A stretch of DNA of 47,018 nucleotides from DASVAL01 sp035649575 (GCA_035649575.1 DASRJH010000224.1:1-47018), one strand, 5' to 3'; positions 23,691 through 31,657 are shown, counted from the first letter of the stretch. The notes: a model not told the origin generated them from the sequence alone. Translations and numbers: made by a program.

Positions 23691-24896
23691 ATGGTTCTCG
23701 CAAAGCTATTCTCCGCCAACCGGTCGCGGCTCAAGCCGAGTCAGGTGTTGTCGTTGGCAGACCTGGACTTGCGGCTAGACGTGATCAGCGATCGATTCAA
23801 GGCTACGGTCAACCGTCTCATCGAGCAGTTCTCGGTTGCCCGTGCGAGCCTCGATCTGGCTGCCTACCGCGCCGAACGCACCAACACTGACAGTCCGGCA
23901 GCACTGCCGGACTTTCCTGATTTTCGCGACAGTGGTTACCAGGCCGACCTCAGGCGAATTTCGCAGATGGACCGGGCTGAAGAGTTTCGCATGGCCCGGC
24001 GGCACGAGTTCCTTCGCAGTCTCGTGCGCAGTTGCCTCGACAAACAGAGGATCGACGCAGCCTCGATCGACGACCTCATGAAGCGTCCTGCGCGCGAGAT
24101 CATCGCCGCTGTTCGCGCGCGGCCGATGCCGCGGCGTCTGGATGCCGCCTGGGTGGAACTGATGGTTCTCCAACTCGATGAGCTGCGCAACCTCTATGTC
24201 GAAGGCGCCCTCTACATCGTGCTCGGAACGGTGAATCGCTATCGCGGTTTGGGCGTCGACACGGCGGACCTGATCCAGGAAGGAAACGCGTCTCTCTTCC
24301 AGGCGATCGACGGATTCGATTGGCGCCGCGACGTTCGATTCAGGACGTATGCGCAGTTCTGGGTACATCAGGCCGTGCTGAAGATGCTCTACAACAACTC
24401 TCGCACGGTGCGACTGCCGATCTGGGTGCAGAAGGTTCTTGGCAAAATCCGGCGCACGCAGGAGGCCGGTCGCCGGGATGGCCAGGAGCTGTCGCATGCG
24501 GAGATCGGCAAGAGGATCGGCATTCCCGCCGAGAAGGTCTCCTGGGTGTTGTCGACTCGCCGGTACGCGGTGAGCCTCGATGCCGAATTGTCGCGTGATG
24601 ATGGTGGTTCTTTGGCGCAGATGCTGCCCGATGAACGCCTGGTGCCGATTCCTGATTCGATTCCCCCTGGCAACCTGCAAGAGGCGCTTGCCGAAGCGAT
24701 GGCTGACCTCCCGGGGCGCGAGCAGGGCATCCTGCGCCGACGTTTCGGCCTCGGAGGAACCGAACCGCAGACGCTCGGCGAAATCGCCGCCACCCTCGGC
24801 ATCACTGCGGAACGAGTACGCCAGTTGCAGAATGCGGCCATCGAGAAGATGAAACGGCATGGCAAGACCCGACAGCTGCAGGCATATGTCGAATAG
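23691..24896 (+). CDS. sigma-70 family RNA polymerase sigma factor (group 2/3-like)
   Basis: A 401-residue sigma factor. Region 2 spans about residues 165-250: ELRNLYVEGALYIVLGTVNR, DLIQEGNASLFQAIDGFDW, VRFRTYAQFWVHQAVLKML (core binding and -10 recognition). Region 3 is RLPIWVQKVLGKIRRTQEAG then ELSHAEIGKRIGIPAEKVSW. Region 4 is LPGREQGILRRRFGLGG then TLGEIAATLGITAERVRQLQ, the -35-binding helix-turn-helix. The N-terminal 165 residues are poorly conserved, with only AEEFRMARRHEFLR resembling region 1.2 and no acidic region 1.1, so this is an alternative rather than housekeeping factor. ATG 23691 is used. A near-consensus sigma-54 site lies upstream at 23576. Confidence 0.9.
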   Translation: MVLAKLFSANRSRLKPSQVLSLADLDLRLDVISDRFKATVNRLIEQFSVARASLDLAAYRAERTNTDSPAALPDFPDFRDSGYQADLRRISQMDRAEEFRMARRHEFLRSLVRSCLDKQRIDAASIDDLMKRPAREIIAAVRARPMPRRLDAAWVELMVLQLDELRNLYVEGALYIVLGTVNRYRGLGVDTADLIQEGNASLFQAIDGFDWRRDVRFRTYAQFWVHQAVLKMLYNNSRTVRLPIWVQKVLGKIRRTQEAGRRDGQELSHAEIGKRIGIPAEKVSWVLSTRRYAVSLDAELSRDDGGSLAQMLPDERLVPIPDSIPPGNLQEALAEAMADLPGREQGILRRRFGLGGTEPQTLGEIAATLGITAERVRQLQNAAIEKMKRHGKTRQLQAYVE

Positions 24897-24908
24897 CGGC
24901 GGGGACGG

Positions 24909-25808
24909 CTACTCGTCGTCGCTGGCGAAGTCCTGACTGTGCGATTCGCGGCTCCGTTCGACCATCAACGGCCACACTTCCTCGAACATCCGTCGGTAGA
25001 CGCTCGGACGTTGGTCGCGCGCGATCGGCAAGATGCGCCGCATCATGCGGACCTTGCGCAACTCGACGGTGGCCACGATGGCCCCCGCCTCGCCGGAGCC
25101 TGCCACGAGGACTTCACCTGTAGGATCGATGATGCGCCCGTCGCCCGGGAAGGCCAGTGTCTCCCCGTTCTTGAGCGAGGGCTCCTGCCCGGTGCGGTTG
25201 CAGCCGATCACGAAGAGCTCGTTCTCGATCGCTCGGGCGCGTAGCAGGGTTCGCCAGTGGTGAGCGCGAGCCTCGGGCCATTGGCAGGGCACCACAAGCA
25301 TCTCGACACCGCGATGGAAGTAGTAGCGCGCCAGCTCGGGAAAACGAAGGTCGTAGCAGATGAGGACCCCGAGCCGCCCCAGCGACGTCTCTACGACAAG
25401 AGGTGCCTGTCCGAACCCGTGGCTGCGATGCTCGAGGTTCGGCGAGAAGAGGTGGATCTTGCGGTAGGAACCGAGGCAGCGCCCTCGCTCGTACACATGC
25501 GCGGTGTTGAAGACCTCCCCGGCGTCGACCTCGATGCAGCTGCCGACGATGACCAATCCGTGGGTGGCTGAAACCTCGCAGAGGTCGCGCTCCGCGGTTG
25601 CGGACTGGCGCAGAGCGTCATCATCGAAGGTCGACAGGAACGAGGTCGACCAGAGTTCGGGTAGCACGCAAAGGAGCGCGCCGGCCGCGACCGCCTCTTC
25701 GACCCCGGCACGCATCGCAGCCACGTTCGCGGCAACGTCGCCAGGGCGCACATCGAACTGCACGCAGGCTGCAACGAACTCGTCGACGGTGGGGTCAGGC
25801 CCGTTCAC
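24909..25808 (-). CDS. nitrilase-superfamily carbon-nitrogen hydrolase (omega-amidase type)
   Basis: A 299-residue amidase with the full Glu-Lys-Cys triad: E51 in CVLPELWST, K117 in YRKIHLFSPN and C151 in LGVLICYDLRFPELARYYF. The second glutamate region is RARAIENELFVIGCNRTG. The DLRFPEL wording and size resemble omega-amidase/Nit2-like enzymes that hydrolyse 2-oxoglutaramate-type amides, a metabolite-repair role; other amide substrates are possible. GTG 25808 gives the family N-terminus (VDEFVAACVQFDVRPGD). The extra tail after VWPLMVERSRE is unstructured. It ends 12 bp from the convergent sigma-factor gene. Confidence 0.9.
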   Translation of the reverse strand: MNGPDPTVDEFVAACVQFDVRPGDVAANVAAMRAGVEEAVAAGALLCVLPELWSTSFLSTFDDDALRQSATAERDLCEVSATHGLVIVGSCIEVDAGEVFNTAHVYERGRCLGSYRKIHLFSPNLEHRSHGFGQAPLVVETSLGRLGVLICYDLRFPELARYYFHRGVEMLVVPCQWPEARAHHWRTLLRARAIENELFVIGCNRTGQEPSLKNGETLAFPGDGRIIDPTGEVLVAGSGEAGAIVATVELRKVRMMRRILPIARDQRPSVYRRMFEEVWPLMVERSRESHSQDFASDDE

Positions 25809-25959
25809 AACTCCAAGGATAGCCGTGACCTCGGTGGATGGTCACCAGGAATGCGGGAGCGCCGCATGGCGGCGCCTCATCAGGTCGCAGGTCAGACGCG
25901 CCGTCACCTCGCAGGGCAATCCGATCGACGTCGGGGGCTGCGCGCGGCGGCCCTTCGGA

Positions 25960-26388
25960 TCATCCCTTGAACAGGATGTCGTCGGTCGGCAACCCAGGCG
26001 TCTTCTTCGCGCGAGGAGCCGCGTTCGTCCGCGTCTCGACGATGAGCTGGTCGCTCGGTTTGAAGATGATCGTTTCCTTGTTGGCGACGTCGATGCTCTC
26101 ACCCGTGAGGGGGTGTTTGTAGGCGCGCCCCTTGCGGATGCGTCGTTCGAAGGTGCCGAAGCCCTTCACGGCGACCTTGCCGCGATCTCGCAAGAGTTCG
26201 CTCACTGCGTCGAGGACGGCGTCGAGGACGCGGGCAGCGGTTCGCCGCGGCACGTTGAGTTCCTCGGCGACCTTGTCAGCGAGGATCCCCTTGTTGGCTT
26301 GACGGCCGAAGGCCTCCTCGGCCGCCGAATACTTGTCCGTCCCCTGATCGATCCCTTCTGTCGCATCTTGTTTGGTGGTGCGAGTCAT
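25960..26388 (-). CDS. HU/IHF-family DNA-binding protein with N-terminal extension
   Basis: A 142-residue HU-like protein. The core is residues about 35-120: ILADKVAEELNVPRRTAARV, LDAVLDAVSELLRDRGKVAV, KGFGTFERRIRKGRAYKHPL and TGESIDVANKETIIFKPSDQ, covering the dimer helices and the DNA-clasping beta arms. About 35 residues precede the core (TKQDATEGIDQGTDKYSAAE) and about 20 follow, making it longer than the 90-residue standard. Expected role: chromosome bending and packing. ATG 26388 gives the longest form; a shorter start near the core is possible but lacks a better codon. It is followed 151 bp later by the amidase and lies after the MinD-like gene. Confidence 0.9.
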   Translation of the reverse strand: MTRTTKQDATEGIDQGTDKYSAAEEAFGRQANKGILADKVAEELNVPRRTAARVLDAVLDAVSELLRDRGKVAVKGFGTFERRIRKGRAYKHPLTGESIDVANKETIIFKPSDQLIVETRTNAAPRAKKTPGLPTDDILFKG

Positions 26389-26461
26389 CCTGAATCCCCC
26401 ATTCCCGGTTGGCTTCTTGCGGCAGGCTCCAGTGCCTGCCCGCCTGTTTGTTTCTTCCTCG

Positions 26462-27274
26462 TCAGCTCTTGGCGTCCTGCGTCACCGGCTTCGGACGTTC
26501 GAGATAGCGCTCGAGGCCCGAGACCAACTTCGCGAGGTAGCGCGCTGCGACGCTGCCGGGGAAGGCTTCGCTGAAGGGCGTACGCTTCATGACGGCGCCC
26601 TCAACGGAACTATCTTCCGGCAGCATTCCGAGCCAGTTGAGGTCGAAGCCCAAAAAGCGCTCCGTGCATCCCTTCAACTTCATGAACACCTGCTCAGCCT
26701 CTTCGGGCGAGCGAACACGATTCACGACACAGTGGATCGGCTTGTCGAAACCGTCGGCTACGAGCACCTTGACGATGCCGTAGGCGTCCGCAATTGCCGC
26801 GAAATTGCTCGTCGTGACGAGCACGGTCTGGTCGGCGAGCGTGACGAAGTCCGTGACTCCTTTCGATACACCGGCTCCCGTGTCGAGCAGAATGACATCG
26901 CAGAACGGGATCAGCTCCTCGATGGCGACACAGACCCTGGCGCGTCCGTTGTCGTCGAGGTTCGCCATCTCCTTCACACCGCTGCCGCCGCTGATGAACT
27001 TCACATTGCAGGGACCGTTCTCGAGGATCTCCGCGAGCTCCGCGTTGCCCTCGATGTAGTCCGACAGCGTCTTCACCGGTTTGATCCCAGCCAGGATGTG
27101 TGCGTTCGCCAAGCCGAGATCCGCATCGATGAGAATCGAGCGATAACCTCGACGGCTGAACTCACACGCGAGGTTCACCGAGAGCGAAGTCTTGCCCACG
27201 CCGCCTTTGCCAGAAGTCACGGCTAGGACGATTGCCTTCTTCTCCGACTCTTCAGACTTCAGTTTATCGGCCAT
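26462..27274 (-). CDS. MinD/FlhG-like ParA-family ATPase
   Basis: A 270-residue P-loop ATPase. The deviant Walker A is VTSGKGGVGKTSLSVNLACE, switch I/II are LIDADLGLANAHILAG and VILLDTGAGVSKGVTDFV, and VVNRVRSPEEAEQVF follows. The GLANAHILAGIKPVKTLSDY wording is that of FlhG/YlxH (MinD2) proteins that position flagella or secretion machines, rather than of septum-placing MinD. The C-terminal membrane-targeting helix is not obvious (PGSVAARYLAKLVSGLERYL). No flagellar genes are nearby. ATG 27274 is used; another in-frame ATG at 27322 would add 16 residues. It is divergent from the envelope operon at 27470. Confidence 0.87.
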   Translation of the reverse strand: MADKLKSEESEKKAIVLAVTSGKGGVGKTSLSVNLACEFSRRGYRSILIDADLGLANAHILAGIKPVKTLSDYIEGNAELAEILENGPCNVKFISGGSGVKEMANLDDNGRARVCVAIEELIPFCDVILLDTGAGVSKGVTDFVTLADQTVLVTTSNFAAIADAYGIVKVLVADGFDKPIHCVVNRVRSPEEAEQVFMKLKGCTERFLGFDLNWLGMLPEDSSVEGAVMKRTPFSEAFPGSVAARYLAKLVSGLERYLERPKPVTQDAKS

Positions 27275-27469
27275 TTTGGTTGGTCGGTTCCGCGCTTCGG
27301 ACGCCTGCCGATTCATCGGCAACTTCTTCGTCCGAGCTTGCGTCCAACTGCGGGACGATGTGGACCGCTTCGCTCAATGGAACCCGCTCGCGTGCCGATC
27401 TGCGCGTCACGACGCCTGCGCTGTGGGGGCCGCAGCGGGTCGTCGGGGCACAAAACGCCCGCAAGTCCC

Positions 27470-27970
27470 ATGTCGTCGAGTTCTGTAGCTGCGCGAGGGC
27501 AACACTCATCCCCGCAACTGCGGGCATCGAGAAGCCGGTTTCGCCGTCTGGCCGTGGGACTTCCGGGCGCGGCCATGTTGATCAGCGTCGTGGTGCTCAC
27601 GCTCTATTGCAGCAACCTGCTCGAGGCTGCCGCCGCCGGGCGCGTCGTGGCGATCGACGATGCGCTCTTCATGTTGGTCGTCGGGGGATTCCTGGCCGCC
27701 AGCGCTGCCGTCGTTGGCATGCAATCGGTGCGGCTCTCGAATCGGGTTTCGGGTCCTGAGTTCCGGCTGCTCCAAGCCCTGCAGCGGATTCGCACGGGGG
27801 ATGTCGGTTTTCGCATCACGCTGCGGCGCGGCGATCTGCTCGTCGCCCTGGCGGACGAGTGCAACCAACTGCTCGATTGGCTGAACAGGAATCCACCGAA
27901 GGGTGCGCACACCGGTGGAGACATCGTGGAAATGAGAGCGCCATTGGAGTTGGAGAAGGTAGCGCCGTGA
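27470..27970 (+). CDS. two-helix membrane protein with HAMP-like segment
   Basis: A 166-residue membrane protein. Helices lie at about residues 31-51 (GLPGAAMLISVVVLTLYCSN) and 62-80 (ALFMLVVGGFLAASAAVVGM). They are followed by LSNRVSGPEFRLLQALQRIR then TGDVGFRITLRRGDLLVALA, the same xSxRxxGP...GD...RRxD pattern as the protein at 10606. It is a HAMP-like module with no output domain. The frame is open back to 27338 and earlier starts are possible; ATG 27470 is chosen because it keeps the basic segment before the first helix. Its stop overlaps the GTG of the next gene (GTGA), starting a coupled three-gene operon. Confidence 0.68.
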   Translation: MSSSSVAARGQHSSPQLRASRSRFRRLAVGLPGAAMLISVVVLTLYCSNLLEAAAAGRVVAIDDALFMLVVGGFLAASAAVVGMQSVRLSNRVSGPEFRLLQALQRIRTGDVGFRITLRRGDLLVALADECNQLLDWLNRNPPKGAHTGGDIVEMRAPLELEKVAP

Positions 27971-28257
27971 AGACCCAGCCGCACCCCCCGAGCGAGCTGA
28001 TGCTCGCCGCACTGCTGCTCATCGCGAGCAGCACCGGGGTGGTGTGGTTGCGGCACGAGGCGACTGCGGTCAACGCAACGACGGAGGCTCGGAGACAGGA
28101 GCTGGACTGCCTCGTGGGGCTCGAGGGCATGGTCGGCAGAGCGGTGCCCGCCAGGTTCCCCGACATCGGAGCCTTCGGGGGTCACTTCGCTGGCCACGAA
28201 CTCGTCTGGACGGTCGCTCCGACGGGTGCCTACCTGACCATTCGGCTGCAGCGATGA
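27967..28257 (+). CDS. small membrane-anchored protein, possibly a degenerate minor pseudopilin
   Basis: A 96-residue protein. VKTQPHPPSELMLAALLLIA then SSTGVVWLRHEATAVNATTE places one hydrophobic helix near the N-terminus that runs on into a polar helix, the shape of a pseudopilin. The prepilin peptidase site is not recognisable: no glycine precedes the SELML segment. The remaining 50 residues form a small domain. GTG 27967 overlaps the stop of the HAMP-like gene, and its own TGA overlaps the ATG of the next gene (ATGA). Tight coupling on both sides is the main evidence that it is real. Function unknown. Confidence 0.65.
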   Translation: MKTQPHPPSELMLAALLLIASSTGVVWLRHEATAVNATTEARRQELDCLVGLEGMVGRAVPARFPDIGAFGGHFAGHELVWTVAPTGAYLTIRLQR

Positions 28258-29444
28258 CGACTCCACCTGCATTCGCGGTGAGCAGACGGTGGTGGACCTG
28301 CTTCGCCTCGCCGCTGCTCTTGTGCGCAACTGCTTCGTTCGTGCTCGTGTTCGCGGCGCTGCTCTCCGTCGCCCGGGCCGTTGCGAACGCCGAAGGTGTC
28401 CGCCAAAAGGCGGTGCACGTCTGCGCGAGGCTCGCTGCAGACATGGTCGCCATGCAGCAGCTCTCGCGTCCAGCCGGCGAACCAGTCGGGGTCCAGATCG
28501 CCGGCATGCAGGTAACCGTCGATCGGCAACACACCGGATGGCGGATCGAGACTCGAGGTGCCGATGGCGACGCATTCGTGTTTCTCTGCGAGCACCTCGT
28601 GGGCGCGGCTCCCGAGGTGTTCGGCAGCCGCGCGGCGGTGGTCGACGCCGGTCTGTTGGAGCGGATCCCCGGGTCTCGACAAGTCCACCGTTGTGAGTTG
28701 CCGCAGCTCGATGAGCAGGCGTTGGCCGCCGCCGTGCATGCAGACGTGACCCCTACGCTTCGCCGAGACTGCGGGATTGCGCTCTTGCAGTGGGCCGCGG
28801 GCACCGACGGCGACGACTACGTGTTCGATCGACGCCACACGTGTGGCCACGAAGTGCCCGGGGACCTGCTCGTAGTGCCGGGACACCTGTGGATCGAGCC
28901 GGGCGAGCGCCCGCTCGAATTCGAACTCACTCGCGATCTCGTGGTCGTCGTGCGTGGCAACCTCTATGTCGGTCGATCGATCGCGGTGGCCGGTGGGGGC
29001 CGCCTGTTGTTCGCGGTGGCTCGTGATCCGCAGGCCTGCGTCTTTGCCGACCGCGACGGCAATGGCAGATGGTCCTCTCGCGACGTGCTTCGTGAGGACG
29101 CGGAATTCACGGGGCCCATCGAAGGTGGTGGCAGCGTCTACCTCGGGTTGACCGGGTCCCGCGCCACCGTCGCACTCGGCGCAGGGCTCGTGGTAGGCGG
29201 CGAACTGCACCTGATGACCGATGCCCGCGTCGCGGGCCCGCTGATCGTCTCGCATGGAATCACCGCAACGACGCCCGGCGCGCGTGTGGATGCCGCGGGG
29301 GACTGGGTGTTCGATCCGGATCGGGAGCGGGTACCCGGTTTCCTGACGCGGGGTGGCCCGCGCCCGGGCCGGCTGCGCGAAGTCGAGTCGATTCCCGCAC
29401 CGCCACCAGAAGAGCCTCTTTACCTGGCGCAGCCCGCTCGCTAG
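28254..29444 (+). CDS. membrane-anchored protein with beta-helix-like C-terminus
   Basis: A 396-residue protein. One transmembrane helix lies at about residues 18-42 (ASPLLLCATASFVLVFAALL). A mixed domain with several cysteines follows. Residues about 220-350 are rich in short beta strands and turns (LVVVVRGNLYVGRSIAVAGG, GGSVYLGLTGSRATVALGAG, LVVGGELHLMTDARVAGPLI, VSHGITATTPGARVDAAGD), reminiscent of bactofilin or right-handed beta-helix proteins. The C-terminus is proline-rich. I cannot name a function. It is the last of three coupled genes and ends 21 bp before tRNA-Ala, suggesting an envelope structure or sensor complex. Confidence 0.7.
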   Translation: MTTPPAFAVSRRWWTCFASPLLLCATASFVLVFAALLSVARAVANAEGVRQKAVHVCARLAADMVAMQQLSRPAGEPVGVQIAGMQVTVDRQHTGWRIETRGADGDAFVFLCEHLVGAAPEVFGSRAAVVDAGLLERIPGSRQVHRCELPQLDEQALAAAVHADVTPTLRRDCGIALLQWAAGTDGDDYVFDRRHTCGHEVPGDLLVVPGHLWIEPGERPLEFELTRDLVVVVRGNLYVGRSIAVAGGGRLLFAVARDPQACVFADRDGNGRWSSRDVLREDAEFTGPIEGGGSVYLGLTGSRATVALGAGLVVGGELHLMTDARVAGPLIVSHGITATTPGARVDAAGDWVFDPDRERVPGFLTRGGPRPGRLREVESIPAPPPEEPLYLAQPAR

Positions 29445-29465
29445 CTTCCCGGCCCCCGAATTTGC

Positions 29466-29541
29466 GGGGTCGTAGCTCAGTTGGTAGAGCGATGCGTTCG
29501 CAATGCATAGGTCAGGGGTTCGACTCCCCTCGACTCCACCA
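29466..29541 (+). tRNA. tRNA-Ala(CGC)
   Basis: A 76-nt tRNA with encoded CCA. The acceptor stem pairs GGGGTCG with CGACTCC and includes the G3-U70 wobble pair that identifies alanine tRNAs. D arm GCTC-AGTTGGTA-GAGC, anticodon arm ATGCG-TTCGCAA-TGCAT with anticodon CGC, and T arm AGGGG-TTCGACT-CCCCT are all regular. It reads GCG codons, which are frequent in this GC-rich sequence. Confidence 0.97.
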
Positions 29542-29545
29542 CAGC

Positions 29546-29579
29546 CGGCCTGCCGGACATGAGAGTGCCCGGTAGGCCG
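29546..29579 (+). terminator. hairpin directly after tRNA-Ala
   Basis: CGGCCTGCCGG (29546-29556) and CCGGTAGGCCG (29569-29579) form an 11-bp stem with one G-U pair around a 12-nt loop, starting 4 nt after the tRNA CCA. There is no U tract. A terminator or processing signal is most likely. The remaining sequence to 29786 shows nothing I can name. Confidence 0.5.
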
Positions 29580-29786
29580 CATTCACTGCGGGGGCTCCGC
29601 GTGGCGGCTGCATAGCCTGCGCGGGTCGCCGAACAGCGCTTCGGCAGGGAGCTCTGCCCGCTGCCGTGGGCATGGTCTCTCTCGTGGCTATTCGCGGAAC
29701 AGCCGGTCGCGACGTTCCAGAGGCCGTCTACGCGGGTATCACCACCGATGCGGTCAGTCTCCCTTTGAGTGCCGGCTTCCTGACAC

Positions 29787-30446
29787 GTGCAGTACCGCGC
29801 GCTGCTGCACGGGTCGTTCGAGCTGTTCCGCCAGGCGGCGCCGGTCTTCGGCCACGGCTCGGCCATGGCGACGAAGGTGTTCTGGAACAACTTCGCCTAC
29901 TGGTCCTTCACGTGTCAGTACTACCAGCAGGATCTCTTCCGGCTCAAGGGTGACGACCAGCTGCGCGTCGGCGCGATCGGACGGCGTTTCCTCGAGCTCA
30001 CGAGCCACATGGAACTGCTGCTGCACACCTGGGCGCGCATGGCGCCCGAACGGCCGCGGCCGGTGTTCATGCAGGCGCCCGCGTTCCCGTCGGTGCTCAT
30101 CGAAGCGCACACCGCGGTAGCGAAGAAGATGTCGCTCGACGAGACGCTCGCCTACATGCAGCGCCGCCTCGAACAGGGGCTCGAGATCATCGGCGAGATC
30201 GTGCTGCGCATCGTGCAGGTGCTCGGCGACGAGCGCGGCAGGGAGCTGCTCGACCGCGTGCAGTTCGCCACGTGGGGCGTGCCGGTGCCGCGCCGGCGGA
30301 CCGAGCTCGAGACCTTGCCGAGCCTCGAACGCCGCCATCGTCTGCCCGATCTCGCGCGCGACGTCGAACGCGGTCTCGGCCCCGTGCGCCGGCACGCGGC
30401 CGCTGCCCCTGCGCGCGAAATGCTGGCCTCGATCGCGGGCTGCTAG
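29787..30446 (+). CDS. orphan helical protein resembling the C-terminal part of a flavin enzyme
   Basis: A 219-residue, mostly helical protein. SAMATKVFWNNFAYWSFTCQ, RRFLELTSHMELLLHTWARM and MSLDETLAYMQRRLEQGLEI suggest the C-terminal region of a larger flavin-dependent halogenase or oxidoreductase, but this is from memory and not certain. There is no Rossmann motif, and an in-frame TGA sits immediately before the GTG at 29787, so no N-terminal domain is attached. No ribosome-binding site is visible. It may be a genuine small gene or the decayed tail of a lost one. It meets the complete halogenase-like gene tail to tail, sharing the 4 bp CTAG. Confidence 0.5.
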   Translation: MQYRALLHGSFELFRQAAPVFGHGSAMATKVFWNNFAYWSFTCQYYQQDLFRLKGDDQLRVGAIGRRFLELTSHMELLLHTWARMAPERPRPVFMQAPAFPSVLIEAHTAVAKKMSLDETLAYMQRRLEQGLEIIGEIVLRIVQVLGDERGRELLDRVQFATWGVPVPRRRTELETLPSLERRHRLPDLARDVERGLGPVRRHAAAAPAREMLASIAGC

Positions 30447-31657
30447 TCAGCACCTCGAGAGCGCGCGCGGCCGCCTTCGCGTCGCGCCGCGAGCAGCATC
30501 TCCTGGAACGGGTTGCCCGTGCGCCAGACGTCGCCCGCGAGCACGCTCATGACGCCGCGACGGACCGGCATCCCGCGGGAGTCGCCGAGGAAGATCGACT
30601 GCGCGAACGTCGGGTTGTTGTAGAAGCGGTCGATGAGTCCCGCGAACGTGCGGAAGGCGCGATCCATGCCCTCGTTGTGAGCCGACAGCAGGTCGGCCGC
30701 CCCTTCTGTTCCGGCTTCGAGTGCCGGTGCGAGGATGTCGGCGACCCGCTCGGCGTTGCGCAGCGCCAGTGTCACGCCCGACGAGAACACGGGATCGAGG
30801 AAGCACGAGGCATCGCCGATCGCGGTGTAACGCGCGCCCGAGGGGACCTTGTTGCGATAGCTGAAGTTGCCGATCACGCGCGTCTCGAGCCGCCGCGCGC
30901 CGGAGGTGAGGCGCCGGACCAGCGGGCCCGACAACAGGCCGGCTTCGAGGTCGGGGGCCGTGATCTTCGCCTTCGACACGAGGCCGATGCTGAGCCGCTG
31001 GCGCGGCAGCGGGATGATCCAACCCCAGCCGTCGGGCCGCAACATGATGCGGATGTTGAAGTCGGGCACGAACTCGGACCACGCCGCGTCCGAGACATCG
31101 TCGTAGTGGGTGAAGACCGACACCGAGCCGAAGCGGTCGTACGGCTGCATCGTGTCGTGACGCCGCGCGAGCAGGCGCGACTGACCCGAGGCGTCGATCA
31201 GGTACTTGCCCGTGAACGTCTCCGTGCGCGTTTTCACGAACGCCCGCTCGGAGGTCGTGCCGAGATCGAGCACCGTCTCGCCATGACGCACATCGGCCCC
31301 CGCGGCGACGGCGCGGTCGCGCAGCACGGTGTCGAAGCGTGCCCGTTCGACCTGCCAGGCGTGGCTCGCGCACCCCGGCAGGGCTTCGCTGAATCCGAAG
31401 ATGCCCTCGCGACCGCTGTCCTCACAGACGAAGTGGGCGCCGCGCTTGAACACGAACGTGTCGGCTCCGGGCACCACGCCGAGCCGGTCGAGCACGGGAA
31501 GCCCCGCCGGCAGCAGCGACTCGCCGATGTGGAAGCGCGGGAACGAGTCTTTTTCGAGCACGAGGACGCGGACGCCGCGCTGCGCGAGCAGCCCGGCCAC
31601 CGCCGAGCCTGCAGGGCCGGCGCCGACCACCAGAACGTCGTAGGGCTTCGAACTCAA
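30443..31657 (-). CDS. flavin-dependent halogenase-like FAD oxidoreductase
   Basis: A 404-residue FAD enzyme of the tryptophan-halogenase/geranylgeranyl-reductase superfamily. The FAD-binding motif is VVGAGPAGSAVAGLL, then FPRFHIGESLLPAGLPVLDR. K71 in FVFKRGAHF lies where halogenases have their catalytic lysine. WGWIIP (211-216) matches the halogenase WxWxIP motif, and IGDASCFLDPVFSSGVTLAL is the second FAD block. These features favour halogenation (HOCl made from FADH2, O2 and chloride), but many relatives with such motifs are untested. TTG 31657 has GAGG 5 nt upstream, better than other starts. No biosynthetic cluster surrounds it. Confidence 0.8.
   Translation of the reverse strand: MSSKPYDVLVVGAGPAGSAVAGLLAQRGVRVLVLEKDSFPRFHIGESLLPAGLPVLDRLGVVPGADTFVFKRGAHFVCEDSGREGIFGFSEALPGCASHAWQVERARFDTVLRDRAVAAGADVRHGETVLDLGTTSERAFVKTRTETFTGKYLIDASGQSRLLARRHDTMQPYDRFGSVSVFTHYDDVSDAAWSEFVPDFNIRIMLRPDGWGWIIPLPRQRLSIGLVSKAKITAPDLEAGLLSGPLVRRLTSGARRLETRVIGNFSYRNKVPSGARYTAIGDASCFLDPVFSSGVTLALRNAERVADILAPALEAGTEGAADLLSAHNEGMDRAFRTFAGLIDRFYNNPTFAQSIFLGDSRGMPVRRGVMSVLAGDVWRTGNPFQEMLLAARREGGRARSRGAD

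Noticed and set aside
29466..29786. tRNA-Ala as an integration (att) site of a mobile element
   Set aside because: I found no second copy of the tRNA 3' end, integrase or mobility gene nearby. The region only looks disturbed.
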